NCBI GenBank assembly: GCA_002427815.1
Contig: DIZF01000012.1
Coordinates: forward strand, 1-64,000
Direction: 5' to 3'
Source: Ramlibacter tataouinensis
Lineage (GTDB): Bacteria; Pseudomonadota; Gammaproteobacteria; Burkholderiales; Burkholderiaceae_C
Length of the DNA: 64,000 bases
Shown here: in pieces, positions 8,379 to 16,946 of the stretch
Layout: every line of letters begins with the position of its first letter
Numbering within the stretch: the stretch's first letter is position 1
Program-made: the position numbers and the translations under genes
The notes under the pieces: model-generated
What the model was told of the DNA's origin: nothing
The model's database searches: none
What the model saw: only the letters and a program-made list of their open reading frames with translations

Positions 8379-8384
8379 TATGCT
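8379..8384 (+). promoter_or_regulatory. putative -10 box of the leu leader transcript
   Basis: TATGCT lies 13 bases before the leader-peptide ATG. The matching -35 would fall inside the R2 repeat (about 8355-8362) and is weak, so the promoter call rests mainly on position. Confidence 0.4.
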
Positions 8385-8396
8385 ACATTCACATTC

Positions 8397-8450
8397 ATGA
8401 ACCGAATTTCGCTGGCCCTACTGCTATCCCCCGACGGGCGGAGACGGTAG
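8397..8450 (+). CDS. leuL: leucine-rich leader peptide (attenuator)
   Basis: A 17-codon open frame reading MNRISLALLLSPDGRRR and ending in TAG. Four of five residues at positions 6-10 are leucine, and a GC-rich terminator follows 19 bases later. This is the classical arrangement for transcription attenuation of leucine biosynthesis: ribosome stalling on the Leu codons when leucyl-tRNA is scarce would prevent terminator formation. No useful ribosome site is visible before the ATG, so translation may be from a very short 5' end. Confidence 0.8.
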   Translation: MNRISLALLLSPDGRRR

Positions 8451-8468
8451 CGCACGCGTATACCCGAC

Positions 8469-8504
8469 AACGGCCCGTTTGCACCAGCAGCGGGCCGTTT
8501 TTCT
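8469..8504 (+). terminator. attenuator terminator before leuA
   Basis: AACGGCCCG at 8469-8477 pairs with CGGGCCGTT at 8491-8499, followed by a T-run (TTTTTCTTT). It lies between the Leu-rich leader peptide and leuA, as expected for an attenuator. ACCAGCAG in its loop could also pair with CTGCTGGT at 8510-8517. Confidence 0.85.
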
Positions 8505-8535
8505 TTGTCCTGCTGGTTGACCCCAAGCACGAGAG

Positions 8536-10239
8536 ATGACCATGTTGAAGAATCCCGCCAGCAAATACCGCCCCTTCGCGCCGGTGCGCCTCGCCGACCG
8601 GACCTGGCCCGACGCCGTCCTGGCGCGGCCGCCCGTGTGGTGCAGCGTCGACCTGCGCGACGGCAACCAGGCGCTGATCGAGCCGATGGACGTGACCCGC
8701 AAGCTGCGCCTGTTCGAGATGCTGGTGGACATCGGCTTCAAGGAAATCGAGGTGGGCTTCCCGTCCGCGTCGCAGACCGAGTTCGATTTCATCCGCAAGC
8801 TCATCGACGAGGACCTGGTGCCCGGCGACGTCACCCTCCAGGTGCTGACCCAGGCCCGCGAGCCACTCGTGCGCCGCACCTTCGAGGCGATGCAGGGCGC
8901 CCGCCGCGTCATCGTGCATCTGTACAACGCCACGGCGCCGGTGATGCGCAAGGTGGTGCTGGGCCTGGACGAGGACGGCATCGTCGAACTGGCCACCGGC
9001 CAGGCCCGGTTGTTCAACGAACTGGCGGCGCAGTATCCCGATACCGAATGGGTGTTCCAGTATTCGCCCGAGATGTTCTCCAGCACCGATCTGGCGTTTT
9101 CCAAGCGGGTGGTCGACGCGGTGACCGAGGTCTGGCGGCCCACTCCGCAGCGCAAGTGCATCATCAACCTGCCTTCGACGGTGGAGCATTCGACGCCCAA
9201 CATCTTCGCCGACATGATCGAGTGGATGGACCGGCATCTCGCTCGCAGGGATTCCATCGTGCTCTCGGTGCATCCGCACAACGACCGCGGCACCGGCACG
9301 GCGGCCGGCGAATTCGCCGTCATGGCCGGCGCCGACCGGCTCGAGGGCTGTCTGTTCGGCAACGGCGAGCGCACCGGCAACCTGGATCTGGTCAATGTGG
9401 CGCTGAACCTCTATTCCCAGGGCGTCGATCCCGGGCTGGACTTTTCCGACATCGACGAGATCCGGCGCACCGTGGAGCATTGCAGCCAGTTGCCGGTGCA
9501 TCCGCGCCATCCGTATGCCGGCGACCTGGTCTACACCTCGTTCTCGGGTTCGCACCAGGATGCGATCAAGAAGGCCTTCGCCGCGCGCCAGCCCGATGAT
9601 GTCTGGGAAATGCCTTACCTGCCGCTCGACCCCAAGGACCTGGGGCGCAGCTACGAGGCCGTGATCCGTGTCAACAGCCAGTCGGGCAAGGGCGGCATCT
9701 CCTACCTGCTCGAGAGCGAATACAGCCTGGAGCTGCCGCGCCGGCTGCAGATCGAGTTCAGCCAGGTGGTGCAGACGGTGATGGATGCGACCGGCAAGGA
9801 ACTCACGGCCCATGACCTGTTCGATCTGTTCGAGCGCGAGTACGGCGTGCACAGCATCCCGGCGCCGCGGCACCAGGTGCTGGAGGAGTCGGCCGGCCCC
9901 ACCGGACCGCTGGTCCGGCTGGCAGCGGACGTGGAGGTGTCGGGCCGCCGGCTGGCCGTGGAGGGCGCCGGCAACGGCCCCATCGACGCCTTCGTGCAGG
10001 CGCTGGGCGCGGCTTGCGGCGAGAGCATTCGGGTGCTCGACTACCATGAGCACGCGATCGGTGCCGGCGCCAATGCCCAGGCCGTGGCCTACCTGGAGCT
10101 GCGCATAGGCGAACGCACCCTGTTCGGGGTTGGCATCGACTCGAATATCGTCTCGGCTTCGCTCAAGGCCATCGTTTCAGGTGTGCAGCGGGCGCAGCTC
10201 GGCAACCCAATTCAGGAGATTTCATGCCCGACAAACTGA
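8536..10239 (+). CDS. leuA: 2-isopropylmalate synthase, long (TIGR00970-like) class
   Basis: A 567-residue enzyme that condenses acetyl-CoA and 2-ketoisovalerate, the committed step to leucine. The TIM-barrel part begins with CSVDLRDGNQAL (about 36-47); the metal-binding HPHNDRGTG is at about 246-254; the C-terminal LeuA allosteric dimer domain ends the protein, with EGAGNGPIDAFVQAL at about 475-490. The length and the N-terminal ASKYRPFAPVRLADRTWPDA block match the long class found in actinobacteria and many Burkholderiales. A second ATG two codons in is an alternative start. The last 16 bases overlap a second, different-class leuA. Confidence 0.94.
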   Translation: MTMLKNPASKYRPFAPVRLADRTWPDAVLARPPVWCSVDLRDGNQALIEPMDVTRKLRLFEMLVDIGFKEIEVGFPSASQTEFDFIRKLIDEDLVPGDVTLQVLTQAREPLVRRTFEAMQGARRVIVHLYNATAPVMRKVVLGLDEDGIVELATGQARLFNELAAQYPDTEWVFQYSPEMFSSTDLAFSKRVVDAVTEVWRPTPQRKCIINLPSTVEHSTPNIFADMIEWMDRHLARRDSIVLSVHPHNDRGTGTAAGEFAVMAGADRLEGCLFGNGERTGNLDLVNVALNLYSQGVDPGLDFSDIDEIRRTVEHCSQLPVHPRHPYAGDLVYTSFSGSHQDAIKKAFAARQPDDVWEMPYLPLDPKDLGRSYEAVIRVNSQSGKGGISYLLESEYSLELPRRLQIEFSQVVQTVMDATGKELTAHDLFDLFEREYGVHSIPAPRHQVLEESAGPTGPLVRLAADVEVSGRRLAVEGAGNGPIDAFVQALGAACGESIRVLDYHEHAIGAGANAQAVAYLELRIGERTLFGVGIDSNIVSASLKAIVSGVQRAQLGNPIQEISCPTN

Positions 10240-11762
10240 TCATTTTCGACACCACCTTGCGCGACGGCGAGCAGTCGCCCGGCGCGTCGATGACCAGGGA
10301 CGAGAAGCTGCGCATCGCGCGCCAGCTCGAGCGCCTGAAGGTGGATGTGATCGAGGCTGGCTTCGCCGCCAGTTCCAACGGCGACTTCGAGGCGGTGCAG
10401 AACATCGCCCACGCCATCAAGGACTCCATCATCTGCTCGCTGTCGCGTGCGAATGACCGCGACATCGCGCGCGCGGCCGAGGCGCTCAAGGGCGCGCAGC
10501 GGGCCCGCATCCACACCTTCATCGCGACTTCGCCGCTGCACATGGAGAAGAAGCTGCGCATGACGCCCGAGCAGGTTCTGGAGCAGTCCAGGCAGTCGGT
10601 GCGCTTTGCCCGCAACCTGTGCGACGACATCGAGTTCTCGCCCGAGGACGGCTACCGCAGCGACATGGATTTCCTGTGCCGGGTGCTCGAGACCGTGATC
10701 GCCGAGGGCGCGACCACCATCAACGTGCCCGACACCGTGGGCTACGCCGTGCCCGAGCTGTACGGCAATTTCATCCGCACCTTGCGCGAGCGCATCCCCA
10801 ATTCCGACAAGGCCGTCTGGTCGGTGCACTGCCACAACGACCTCGGCATGGCGGTGGCCAATTCGCTCGCCGGCGTGAAGATCGGCGGCGCCCGGCAGGT
10901 GGAATGCACCATCAACGGCCTGGGCGAGCGCGCCGGCAACTGCTCCCTGGAAGAAGTCGTGATGGCCGTGAAAACGCGGCGCGACTACTTCGGCCTGGAC
11001 GTCGGCATCGACACCAGGCACATCCTCGCCGCCAGCCGCATGGTCAGCCAGACCACCGGCTTTGTGGTGCAGCCCAACAAGGCCGTGGTGGGCGCCAATG
11101 CATTCGCGCACGCCAGCGGCATCCACCAGGACGGCGTGCTCAAGGCGCGCGACACCTACGAGATCATGCGGGCCGAGGACGTGGGCTGGAGCGCCAACAA
11201 GATCGTGCTGGGCAAGCTGTCGGGCCGCAACGCCTTCAAGCAGCGCCTGCAGGAACTGGGCGTGGCGCTGGAAAGCGAAGCCGACATCAACACCGCCTTC
11301 GCCAAGTTCAAGGAGCTGGCCGACCGCAAGAGCGATATCTTCGACGAGGACATCCTGGCGCTGGTGAGCGACGAAAGCGTGACCCACGAGCACGAGCAGT
11401 ACAGCTTCGTGTCCCTTTCGCAACACAGCGAAACCGGCGAGCGGCCGCACGCCAGCATCGTTTTCACCGTGGCGGGCAAGGAAGTGCACGGCGAGTCGGA
11501 CGGCAATGGTCCGGTCGATGCATCGCTCAAGGCGATCGAATCGCACGTCAAGAGTGGGGCGGAGATGGTGCTCTATTCGGTCAACGCCATCAGCGGTTCG
11601 ACCGAGAGCCAGGGCGAGGTGACGGTGCGCCTGCAGAACTCCGGGCGGGTCGTCAACGGCGTCGGTGCCGACCCGGACATCATCGTCGCGTCCGCCAAGG
11701 CGTATCTGAGCGCGTTGAACAAGCTGCAAAGTAAAGCCGATCGGGTTGCCGCGCAGGGATAA
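10224..11762 (+). CDS. leuA: 2-isopropylmalate synthase, standard (TIGR00973-like) class
   Basis: A 512-residue homologue of the common bacterial LeuA, performing the same reaction as the gene before it. It has IIFDTTLRDGEQSPGASM at 6-23, SVHCHNDLGMAVANSL with the metal-binding His pair at about 202-204, NGLGERAGNCSLEE, and a C-terminal regulatory domain from about residue 390. Start at 10224 with AGGAG 5 bases upstream, inside the end of the previous gene. The two synthases are too different to be a recent duplication. Both lie downstream of the same leucine attenuator, so they are probably co-transcribed. Confidence 0.95.
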   Translation: MPDKLIIFDTTLRDGEQSPGASMTRDEKLRIARQLERLKVDVIEAGFAASSNGDFEAVQNIAHAIKDSIICSLSRANDRDIARAAEALKGAQRARIHTFIATSPLHMEKKLRMTPEQVLEQSRQSVRFARNLCDDIEFSPEDGYRSDMDFLCRVLETVIAEGATTINVPDTVGYAVPELYGNFIRTLRERIPNSDKAVWSVHCHNDLGMAVANSLAGVKIGGARQVECTINGLGERAGNCSLEEVVMAVKTRRDYFGLDVGIDTRHILAASRMVSQTTGFVVQPNKAVVGANAFAHASGIHQDGVLKARDTYEIMRAEDVGWSANKIVLGKLSGRNAFKQRLQELGVALESEADINTAFAKFKELADRKSDIFDEDILALVSDESVTHEHEQYSFVSLSQHSETGERPHASIVFTVAGKEVHGESDGNGPVDASLKAIESHVKSGAEMVLYSVNAISGSTESQGEVTVRLQNSGRVVNGVGADPDIIVASAKAYLSALNKLQSKADRVAAQG

Positions 11763-11879
11763 GGCATTTCCGTGTTATTTGTGTTGTGTCTGAGGAATGT
11801 TACATAAGTCATTGATCTTGCGTTGCTTTTTCCTCTGTCGTAAACTTCTGCTCACCCCGTAGCGTTTTGGAGCTCTGAT

Positions 11880-12935
11880 TTGACCCACCCGAAAGCCCCG
11901 TCCGCGATGAGCAAACGCCTGAACCGACTCCTGCATTCAATTGCCATGGCCGCCCTGGTTCTCAGTCTGGCTCCGACGGTGGCCGATGCGGGGACCCACA
12001 AAACGGTTATTGCGAAGAAGCGGGGCGGTACCGTTACAAAACGGGTAATGCGGTCTTTTTCAGCCAAAAAGCGCAGTCCTGTCTTCATCGCCCGTCTTCC
12101 CGCGCAACCTTCGTACGGTCAGCTGGCCGGGCTGCATTCGGTGTCGGATCGGCTCGACCTCAAGTCCAGCGTCGCCCTGGTGATCGACCAGGACACGCGT
12201 GAGGTGCTGTTCAGCAAGAACGACTCGGCCGTGCTGCCCATCGCCTCCCTGACCAAGCTCATGACCGGCACCCTCGTCAGCGAAGCCAAGCTGCCCATGG
12301 ACGAGATGATCACCATCACCCAGGACGACGTGGACACCGAGAAGGGCAGCAGTTCGCGCCTGCGGGTCGGCACCATGCTCACCCGCGGTGAATTGCTGCA
12401 CCTGGCGCTCATGTCCAGCGAAAACCGGGCCGCCCATGCGCTGGGCCGCACCTATCCCGGCGGGCTGGCGGCTTTCGTGCCGCTGATGAATGCCAAGGCG
12501 ATGATGCTGGGCATGAAAGACACCCACTATGTGGAGCCGACGGGCCTGTCCAGCCAGAACCAGTCGAGCGCGCACGACCTCGCGACGCTGGTCGGCGCAG
12601 CCTACAAGGACCCCTTGCTGCGCGAACTCACCACCTCGCCCGAACACGAGGTTGCCATCGGCAAGCGGACGCTCCAGTTCCGCAACACCAATCGCCTCGT
12701 GAAGAACCCGGACTGGGACATCGGCTTGCAGAAAACCGGCTACATCCACGAAGCCGGGCAATGCCTGGTGATGCAGGCCAAGATCGCCGGCCGCAAGCTC
12801 ATCATGGTGTTCCTGGATTCCGCCGGCAAGCTCAGCCGCATCGCCGATGCCGAGCGCGTGCGCCGCTGGGTCGAGTCCAACCCGGTGTTGCCCAGCATCA
12901 ATCCGAGTGCGGTGATCCGGAACGTGAACGGGTAA
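11880..12935 (+). CDS. pbpG: D-alanyl-D-alanine endopeptidase / S11 family peptidase
   Basis: A secreted serine peptidase of family S11 (PBP7-like) that trims or cross-cuts peptidoglycan in the periplasm. An N-terminal signal peptide (LLHSIAMAALVLSLAPTVADA) and a basic linker precede the catalytic domain. The three motifs are SLTK (about 123-126), SEN (about 180-182) and KTG (about 284-286). The TTG at 11880 has GGAG 7 bases upstream and is taken as start; an ATG at 11907 is the alternative and still keeps the signal peptide. The paralogue name is less certain than the family. Confidence 0.85.
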   Translation: MTHPKAPSAMSKRLNRLLHSIAMAALVLSLAPTVADAGTHKTVIAKKRGGTVTKRVMRSFSAKKRSPVFIARLPAQPSYGQLAGLHSVSDRLDLKSSVALVIDQDTREVLFSKNDSAVLPIASLTKLMTGTLVSEAKLPMDEMITITQDDVDTEKGSSSRLRVGTMLTRGELLHLALMSSENRAAHALGRTYPGGLAAFVPLMNAKAMMLGMKDTHYVEPTGLSSQNQSSAHDLATLVGAAYKDPLLRELTTSPEHEVAIGKRTLQFRNTNRLVKNPDWDIGLQKTGYIHEAGQCLVMQAKIAGRKLIMVFLDSAGKLSRIADAERVRRWVESNPVLPSINPSAVIRNVNG

Positions 12936-12961
12936 CCGCAACCGCCAAGCAACCGTCGGCT

Positions 12962-12997
12962 AAATGCCTCGTAAGTCCAAGGACTTGCGGGGCATTT
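12962..12997 (+). terminator. hairpin after the S11 peptidase gene
   Basis: AAATGCC pairs with GGCATTT, and AAGTCC with GGACTT, in one long stem with a small internal bulge. The T-run after it is weak (TTTGTCTTG), so it is a probable rather than certain terminator. Confidence 0.6.
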
Positions 12998-13026
12998 GTC
13001 TTGTGAGGCTGCGGCGAATGGGCAGG

Positions 13027-13087
13027 TTATTCGACTCGCCAAATGAGTCGAATAAAAACTATAATCGACTCACGTATTGAGTTGAAT
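13027..13087. promoter_or_regulatory. twin operator palindromes over a TATAAT box
   Basis: TTATTCGACTC (13027-13037) and GAGTCGAATAA (13045-13055) form a perfect 11-base inverted repeat with a 7-base spacer. A second, imperfect copy with the same 7-base spacer is AATCGACTC (13063-13071) and GAGTTGAAT (13079-13087). A TATAAT box lies between them at 13060-13065. The pair ends 5 bases before the Fic start, so repression by a dimeric regulator, perhaps the Fic protein's own wHTH, is likely. Confidence 0.75.
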
Positions 13088-13092
13088 TTCCC

Positions 13093-14217
13093 GTGAAATC
13101 GACGCCACTCCTCTGGCAAGGCCCTGCCTGGCCAGCTCTACGCTACGACCGCGCCAAGTTGGCGGATGCGGTGGCGCAGGCGCGCCGCGCTCAGGGCATG
13201 ATCGAGGGAAAGCTCGGCGTGCTCGGCTTCAACGAGCGTCAGTCTCTTGTTGCGGACGCCTGGACACAGGAGGCCGTGTCCACGTCTGCCATCGAGGGCG
13301 AGCGCCTGGACCTGCTGACCGTACGCTCTTCAATTGCTCGTCGACTCGGCGTTGGCGACTTCAAAGGCTCCCCTGCTGCACGGCACGTCGACGGTCTCCT
13401 GGACATCATGGACGACGCGGTGACAAACGCGTCGTCCGCGCTCACCCACCAGCGGCTCCAGGCTTGGCAGGCGGCTCTGTTTCCCACGGGCTTTTCCGGA
13501 ATGCGGCCGGTGCAGGTGGCCGCCTACCGTGCGCATCCCATGCAAATCGTCAGCGGACCGGCCGGACGAGAAACCGTCCACTACGAGGCGCCGCCCGCGG
13601 ATAGCGTGACTGCCGAAATGCAGCGCTTGCTGGACTGGTTCAACCAAGGCGAAGAGCGTGACCGGCTTGTGCAGTCGGCGCTGGCGCACCTCTGGTTCGA
13701 AACCATCCATCCGTTCGAGGACGGCAACGGCAGAGTCGGCCGCGTGCTGGTGGACCTGTCCCTGGCCCGCGACAGCGGCGAGGCAAGCCGGCTCATGCGC
13801 ATCTCGCAGCGGCTTCTGGAAAAGCGTGCCGAGTATTACGAGCAGCTGGGGCGTGCACAGCACGGCAGCTGCGACGTCACCGCCTGGGTGGTCTGGTTCG
13901 TCGAGCAAGTGCGCGCGGCATGCGAGCAGGCGTCCGCGGTCATCGACGCATCGCTCGAAAAGGCCCGGTTCTGGTCTACCCATCGTGACCGGGAGCTCAA
14001 CGAAAGACAACGCAAAGTGCTCAACGTACTTCTCGACGCTGGCCGGGGCGGCTTCGAAGGGGGCATGAGCACGCGCAAGCACGAAAGCATCACCGGAGCT
14101 TCACGGGCCACTTCGTCGCGCGACCTCATCGAGCTGGAAGAGACGGGTCTCCTGCGCCGGGTGGGCGCGGGCCGGTCCACTCGCTACTGCATCAACCTTC
14201 CGGGCTGGCACCCGTAA
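13093..14217 (+). CDS. Fic family protein with N-terminal DUF4172-like domain
   Basis: A 374-residue Fic protein. Such enzymes transfer AMP or another nucleotide part onto target proteins. STSAIEGE at about 63-70 fits the inhibitory (S/T)xxxE(G/N) helix, HPFEDGNGRVGR at 206-217 is the intact catalytic loop, and a winged-helix-like C-terminus (from about residue 300) ends the protein. The start is GTG at 13093. The operator pair upstream and the C-terminal wHTH suggest autoregulation. Target and nucleotide are unknown. A separate Fic protein lies at 27.2 kb with a different N-terminal domain. Confidence 0.9.
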   Translation: MKSTPLLWQGPAWPALRYDRAKLADAVAQARRAQGMIEGKLGVLGFNERQSLVADAWTQEAVSTSAIEGERLDLLTVRSSIARRLGVGDFKGSPAARHVDGLLDIMDDAVTNASSALTHQRLQAWQAALFPTGFSGMRPVQVAAYRAHPMQIVSGPAGRETVHYEAPPADSVTAEMQRLLDWFNQGEERDRLVQSALAHLWFETIHPFEDGNGRVGRVLVDLSLARDSGEASRLMRISQRLLEKRAEYYEQLGRAQHGSCDVTAWVVWFVEQVRAACEQASAVIDASLEKARFWSTHRDRELNERQRKVLNVLLDAGRGGFEGGMSTRKHESITGASRATSSRDLIELEETGLLRRVGAGRSTRYCINLPGWHP

Positions 14218-14250
14218 CCGCTTAGCACCCGCTTCGCTCCAGACGAAAAC

Positions 14251-14268
14251 ACGGCCCCTCGGGGCCGT
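14251..14268. terminator. short GC-rich hairpin between fic and iclR
   Basis: ACGGCCCC pairs perfectly with GGGGCCGT around a TC loop. It lies between two convergent genes and may serve both strands, although neither side has a long T-run. Confidence 0.6.
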
Positions 14269-14292
14269 ATCCTCTTGGCGTGTGCGCTTCTT

Positions 14293-15090
14293 CTACGCCG
14301 CTGCCTTCACCGCCGGCGGCTTGTGGCCCAGCGCGGCGGAGATCTCGTTGGCGGTGGCTTGCAGCTTGGGCAGCCAGCCTTCGTCCAGGCGATCGGCGGG
14401 CGCCGAGATGGACAGGCCGGCGATCAGCTTGTTCTGGTCGTCGTAGATGCCGGCGGCCATGCAGCGCACGCCCAGTTCCAGTTCCTCGTTGTCGCGCGCG
14501 ACGCCGTACTGGCGGGCCTTGGCCAGTTCGCGTTCCAGCACGGGTAGTTGCGTGATGCTGTTCTTCGTGTGGCCGGCCAGCCCGGTGCGAGTCGCATAGG
14601 CGCGCACCCGTTGCGCGTCGTCGGCTGCCAGGAACAGCTTGCCGGTCGAGGTCAGGTGCAAGGGTGCGCGGCCGCCGATGGCGCGCACCACCTGCATGCC
14701 CGAGCGCTCGCTGAAGGTCCGCTCGATGTAGACGATCTCGTCGCCCTGGCGCATGCTGAGGTTCACCGGCTGCTGGATCGCCCTGTGCAGTTCACGCATC
14801 GGCCCCAGCGCCGCATCGCGCACGCTCAACCGCCCCTTGACCAGGTTGCCCAGCTCCAGCAGACGCATGCCCAGGCGGTAGCTGCCGGCTTCGGGCCGAT
14901 CGACGAAACGGCCGGTGGCCAGGTCGTTGAGGATGCGGTGGGTGGTGGACGGGTGCAGTCCCGTCTTTTCGCTGATCTCTTTGAGCGATATGGCTTCTTC
15001 GCGCGATGCCAGCACATCGATCAGCGCAAACATGCGCGCAATCACCTGGATGGTGGGCGTCGCCGGGGCGCCCGAATCGTTTTTTCTCAT
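14293..15090 (-). CDS. IclR family transcriptional regulator
   Basis: A 265-residue repressor/activator. The N-terminal winged helix is at about 14-75 (VIARMFALIDVLASREEAIS, ISEKTGLHPSTTHRILNDL), and the effector-binding IclR domain follows (HLTSTGKLFLAADD, GVARDNEELELGVRCMAAGI, SISAPADRL). Members sense small aromatic or carboxylic acids. The target is not evident: the nearest upstream genes on this strand are bpt and aat, with 74 bases between, and no catabolic genes adjoin. A partly symmetrical TTTCACATGATAAA sits upstream and could be its own operator. Confidence 0.92.
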   Translation of the reverse strand: MRKNDSGAPATPTIQVIARMFALIDVLASREEAISLKEISEKTGLHPSTTHRILNDLATGRFVDRPEAGSYRLGMRLLELGNLVKGRLSVRDAALGPMRELHRAIQQPVNLSMRQGDEIVYIERTFSERSGMQVVRAIGGRAPLHLTSTGKLFLAADDAQRVRAYATRTGLAGHTKNSITQLPVLERELAKARQYGVARDNEELELGVRCMAAGIYDDQNKLIAGLSISAPADRLDEGWLPKLQATANEISAALGHKPPAVKAAA

Positions 15091-15164
15091 GGCCCGCTCA
15101 CGAAGAACAAGCCATTATTTTATCATGTGAAATTGAAGGGCAGAAACGCCGGGGGCTGGCCGGA

Positions 15165-15917
15165 TCAAGCCTGGGTTGACAGCCCTCCCGGCTGCCATCG
15201 CCCGTCCATCAGCACCTCGTGCGGCGTGAAGCGGGATTTGTAATTCATCTTCGGGCTCTGGCCGATCCAGTACCCCAGGTAGACATGGGGCAGATTCAGC
15301 CGCCGTGCCTGGTCGATCTGCCACAGCACGCTGTAGGTGCCGTAGCTGGCCGACGAGTTCGGCTCGTAGAAGGTGTAGACGGCCGAGAGGCCGTCGTTGA
15401 GCACGTCGAGGATCGAGACCATGCGGAGCGCTCCAGCCGAGCCGTCCGGCAGCGTCTCGCGAAACTCCACCAGTCGCGAGTTCACCCGGCTTTGCAGCAG
15501 GAACTGGGTGTACTGGTCGATGCTGTCGTGGTCCATCCCGCCGCCGGCATGGCGCCCGGTCTGGTAGCGCAGATACAGGTGGTAGTGCTCGGGCACGAAG
15601 CACAGCTTGAGCACGCGCGCCTGCAGGTGGCGATGCCGGGACCAGGCCCGGCGCTGGCTGCGGTCCGGCTGGAACTGCTCGCTCAGCACCCGCAGCGGCA
15701 CGCAGGCGCGGCAGCCGTCGCAGTACGGCCGGTAGGTGAACATGCCGCTGCGGCGAAAGCCGGTGGTGACCAGATCCGAGTATGCGTCGTTGTGGATCAG
15801 GTGGCTGGGCGTGGCCACCTGGGAGCGGGCCTGCCTGCCCGGCAGGTAGCTGCACGGGTACGGCGCTGTCGCGTAGAACTGCAGTGTCTGGAGCGGGAGG
15901 TCCTTGAGGTGTGTCAC
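15165..15917 (-). CDS. bpt: aspartate/glutamate leucyltransferase
   Basis: A 250-residue transferase of the bacterial N-degron pathway that adds Leu from Leu-tRNA to proteins beginning with Asp or Glu, marking them for ClpS/ClpAP. Conserved blocks are QFYATAPYPCSYLPG near the N-terminus, YCDGCRACVPLRV with the cysteine cluster, and YLGYWIGQSPKMNYKSRFTP near the C-terminus. The start is GTG at 15917, which overlaps the aat stop as GTGA; a longer reading would run back through aat and is not credible. Paired with aat, it completes both branches of the pathway. Confidence 0.94.
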   Translation of the reverse strand: MTHLKDLPLQTLQFYATAPYPCSYLPGRQARSQVATPSHLIHNDAYSDLVTTGFRRSGMFTYRPYCDGCRACVPLRVLSEQFQPDRSQRRAWSRHRHLQARVLKLCFVPEHYHLYLRYQTGRHAGGGMDHDSIDQYTQFLLQSRVNSRLVEFRETLPDGSAGALRMVSILDVLNDGLSAVYTFYEPNSSASYGTYSVLWQIDQARRLNLPHVYLGYWIGQSPKMNYKSRFTPHEVLMDGRWQPGGLSTQA

Positions 15918-16660
15918 GCTGGCGGCTGCGGCGGCAGAAGTTGATTCCAGTATACGGGCTCGAAGCGCCAGCGCGGAGCGGGCTTTTCCCTGTTCTGTGC
16001 GACCAGCGCCACAAAATCCGCACGCGGAATTTCCCGCGCGCCCAGCGACTCGAGATGCTGGGTGTTCTGCTGGCAGTCGATCACCGCGATTCCATGGTGG
16101 CGGCAGAACGCGACCAGCCCGGCCAGCGCGAGCTTCGATCCGTCGGTCACCTGCGTGAACATCGATTCGCCGAACACGGCCCGGCCGATCGCCACGCAGT
16201 ACAGGCCTGCCACCAGACGGCCGTCGATCCAGGTTTCGAAGCTGTGCGCGAAGCCGGCGCGATGGAAGGCCTCGTAGGCCTTGACCATGCTCGGCAGGAT
16301 CCAGGTTCCGCTCTGGCCCGGCCGATCGCTGCCCGAGCAGGCCCGCACGACCTCGCCGAACGCACTGTCGATGCGCAGTTCGCAACGCGGATCGAGGACG
16401 AATTTTGCCAGCGACTTGCGCAGCGAGCGGTGCAGCTTGAACTCGTCGGTGAACAGCACCATGCGCGGATCGGTGCTCCACCAGAGAATCGGCTGGCCGT
16501 CGCTGAACCACGGAAAAATGCCGGCGCTGTAGGCGCGATACAGGCTATCGACGTCCAGCGCGCCGCCCGCCGCCAGCAGGCCGGGCGCCGGTTGCGAAGC
16601 GTCCCAAGCCTCCGCAGCATCGGGGAAAGGTTCGCCGGGGTCGAGCCAGGGAAGATTCAT
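15914..16660 (-). CDS. aat: leucyl/phenylalanyl-tRNA-protein transferase
   Basis: A 248-residue enzyme that adds Leu or Phe to N-terminal Lys, Arg or Met residues, creating N-degrons. The conserved blocks are visible: GLLAAGGALDVDSLYRAYSA, GIFPWFSDGQPILWWSTDPR, GTWILPSMVKAYEAFHRAGF, HSFETWIDGRLVAGLYCVAI and FGESMFTQVTDGSKLALAGL. Full length. It is the first gene of a two-gene unit with bpt, overlapping it by four bases. R1 and R2 repeats lie just upstream of its start. Confidence 0.95.
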   Translation of the reverse strand: MNLPWLDPGEPFPDAAEAWDASQPAPGLLAAGGALDVDSLYRAYSAGIFPWFSDGQPILWWSTDPRMVLFTDEFKLHRSLRKSLAKFVLDPRCELRIDSAFGEVVRACSGSDRPGQSGTWILPSMVKAYEAFHRAGFAHSFETWIDGRLVAGLYCVAIGRAVFGESMFTQVTDGSKLALAGLVAFCRHHGIAVIDCQQNTQHLESLGAREIPRADFVALVAQNREKPAPRWRFEPVYWNQLLPPQPPA

Positions 16661-16703
16661 GCGGCTATTCTGGCAGGACGGGGTACGCCGGAGCGACGTG
16701 AGG

Positions 16704-16784
16704 CAACGGGGTCAGATCACGATTCAGGACGAGGGTGATGCCGGAGCGGGCGGTGTCATACGAAATCGTGCTCTGACCCCGTTG
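16704..16784. repeat. R1 inverted repeat
   Basis: CAACGGGGTCAGATCACGAT on the left pairs with ATCGTGCTCTGACCCCGTTG on the right across a central spacer. It lies between aat and recC, directly before an R2 copy. Confidence 0.9.
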
Positions 16785-16802
16785 ACGCCTCTTCGGAGAC
16801 AC

Positions 16803-16886
16803 GAAATGGGGTCAGAGCCGGATTTCGTACAGCATGTGCGCGCTCCGATCACGTCCTCGTCCTGAATCCGGATCCGACCCCATTTC
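16803..16886. repeat. R2 inverted repeat
   Basis: GAAATGGGGTC at 16803-16813 pairs with GACCCCATTTC at 16876-16886. The inner words GGATTTCGTAC and CCTGAATCCGGATC identify the R2 family. It ends 60 bases before recC. Confidence 0.88.
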
Positions 16887-16946
16887 TTTTGGCGGCCCAG
16901 TGCCCGTCGCCATGGCTGTTAGCATCCCCTCGGCTGTTCAGGTTTC

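Noticed and set aside
8395..11729. Long minus-strand open frames opposite both leuA genes
   Set aside because: Low-complexity His/Gln/Arg-rich translations fully covered by well-supported genes on the plus strand.
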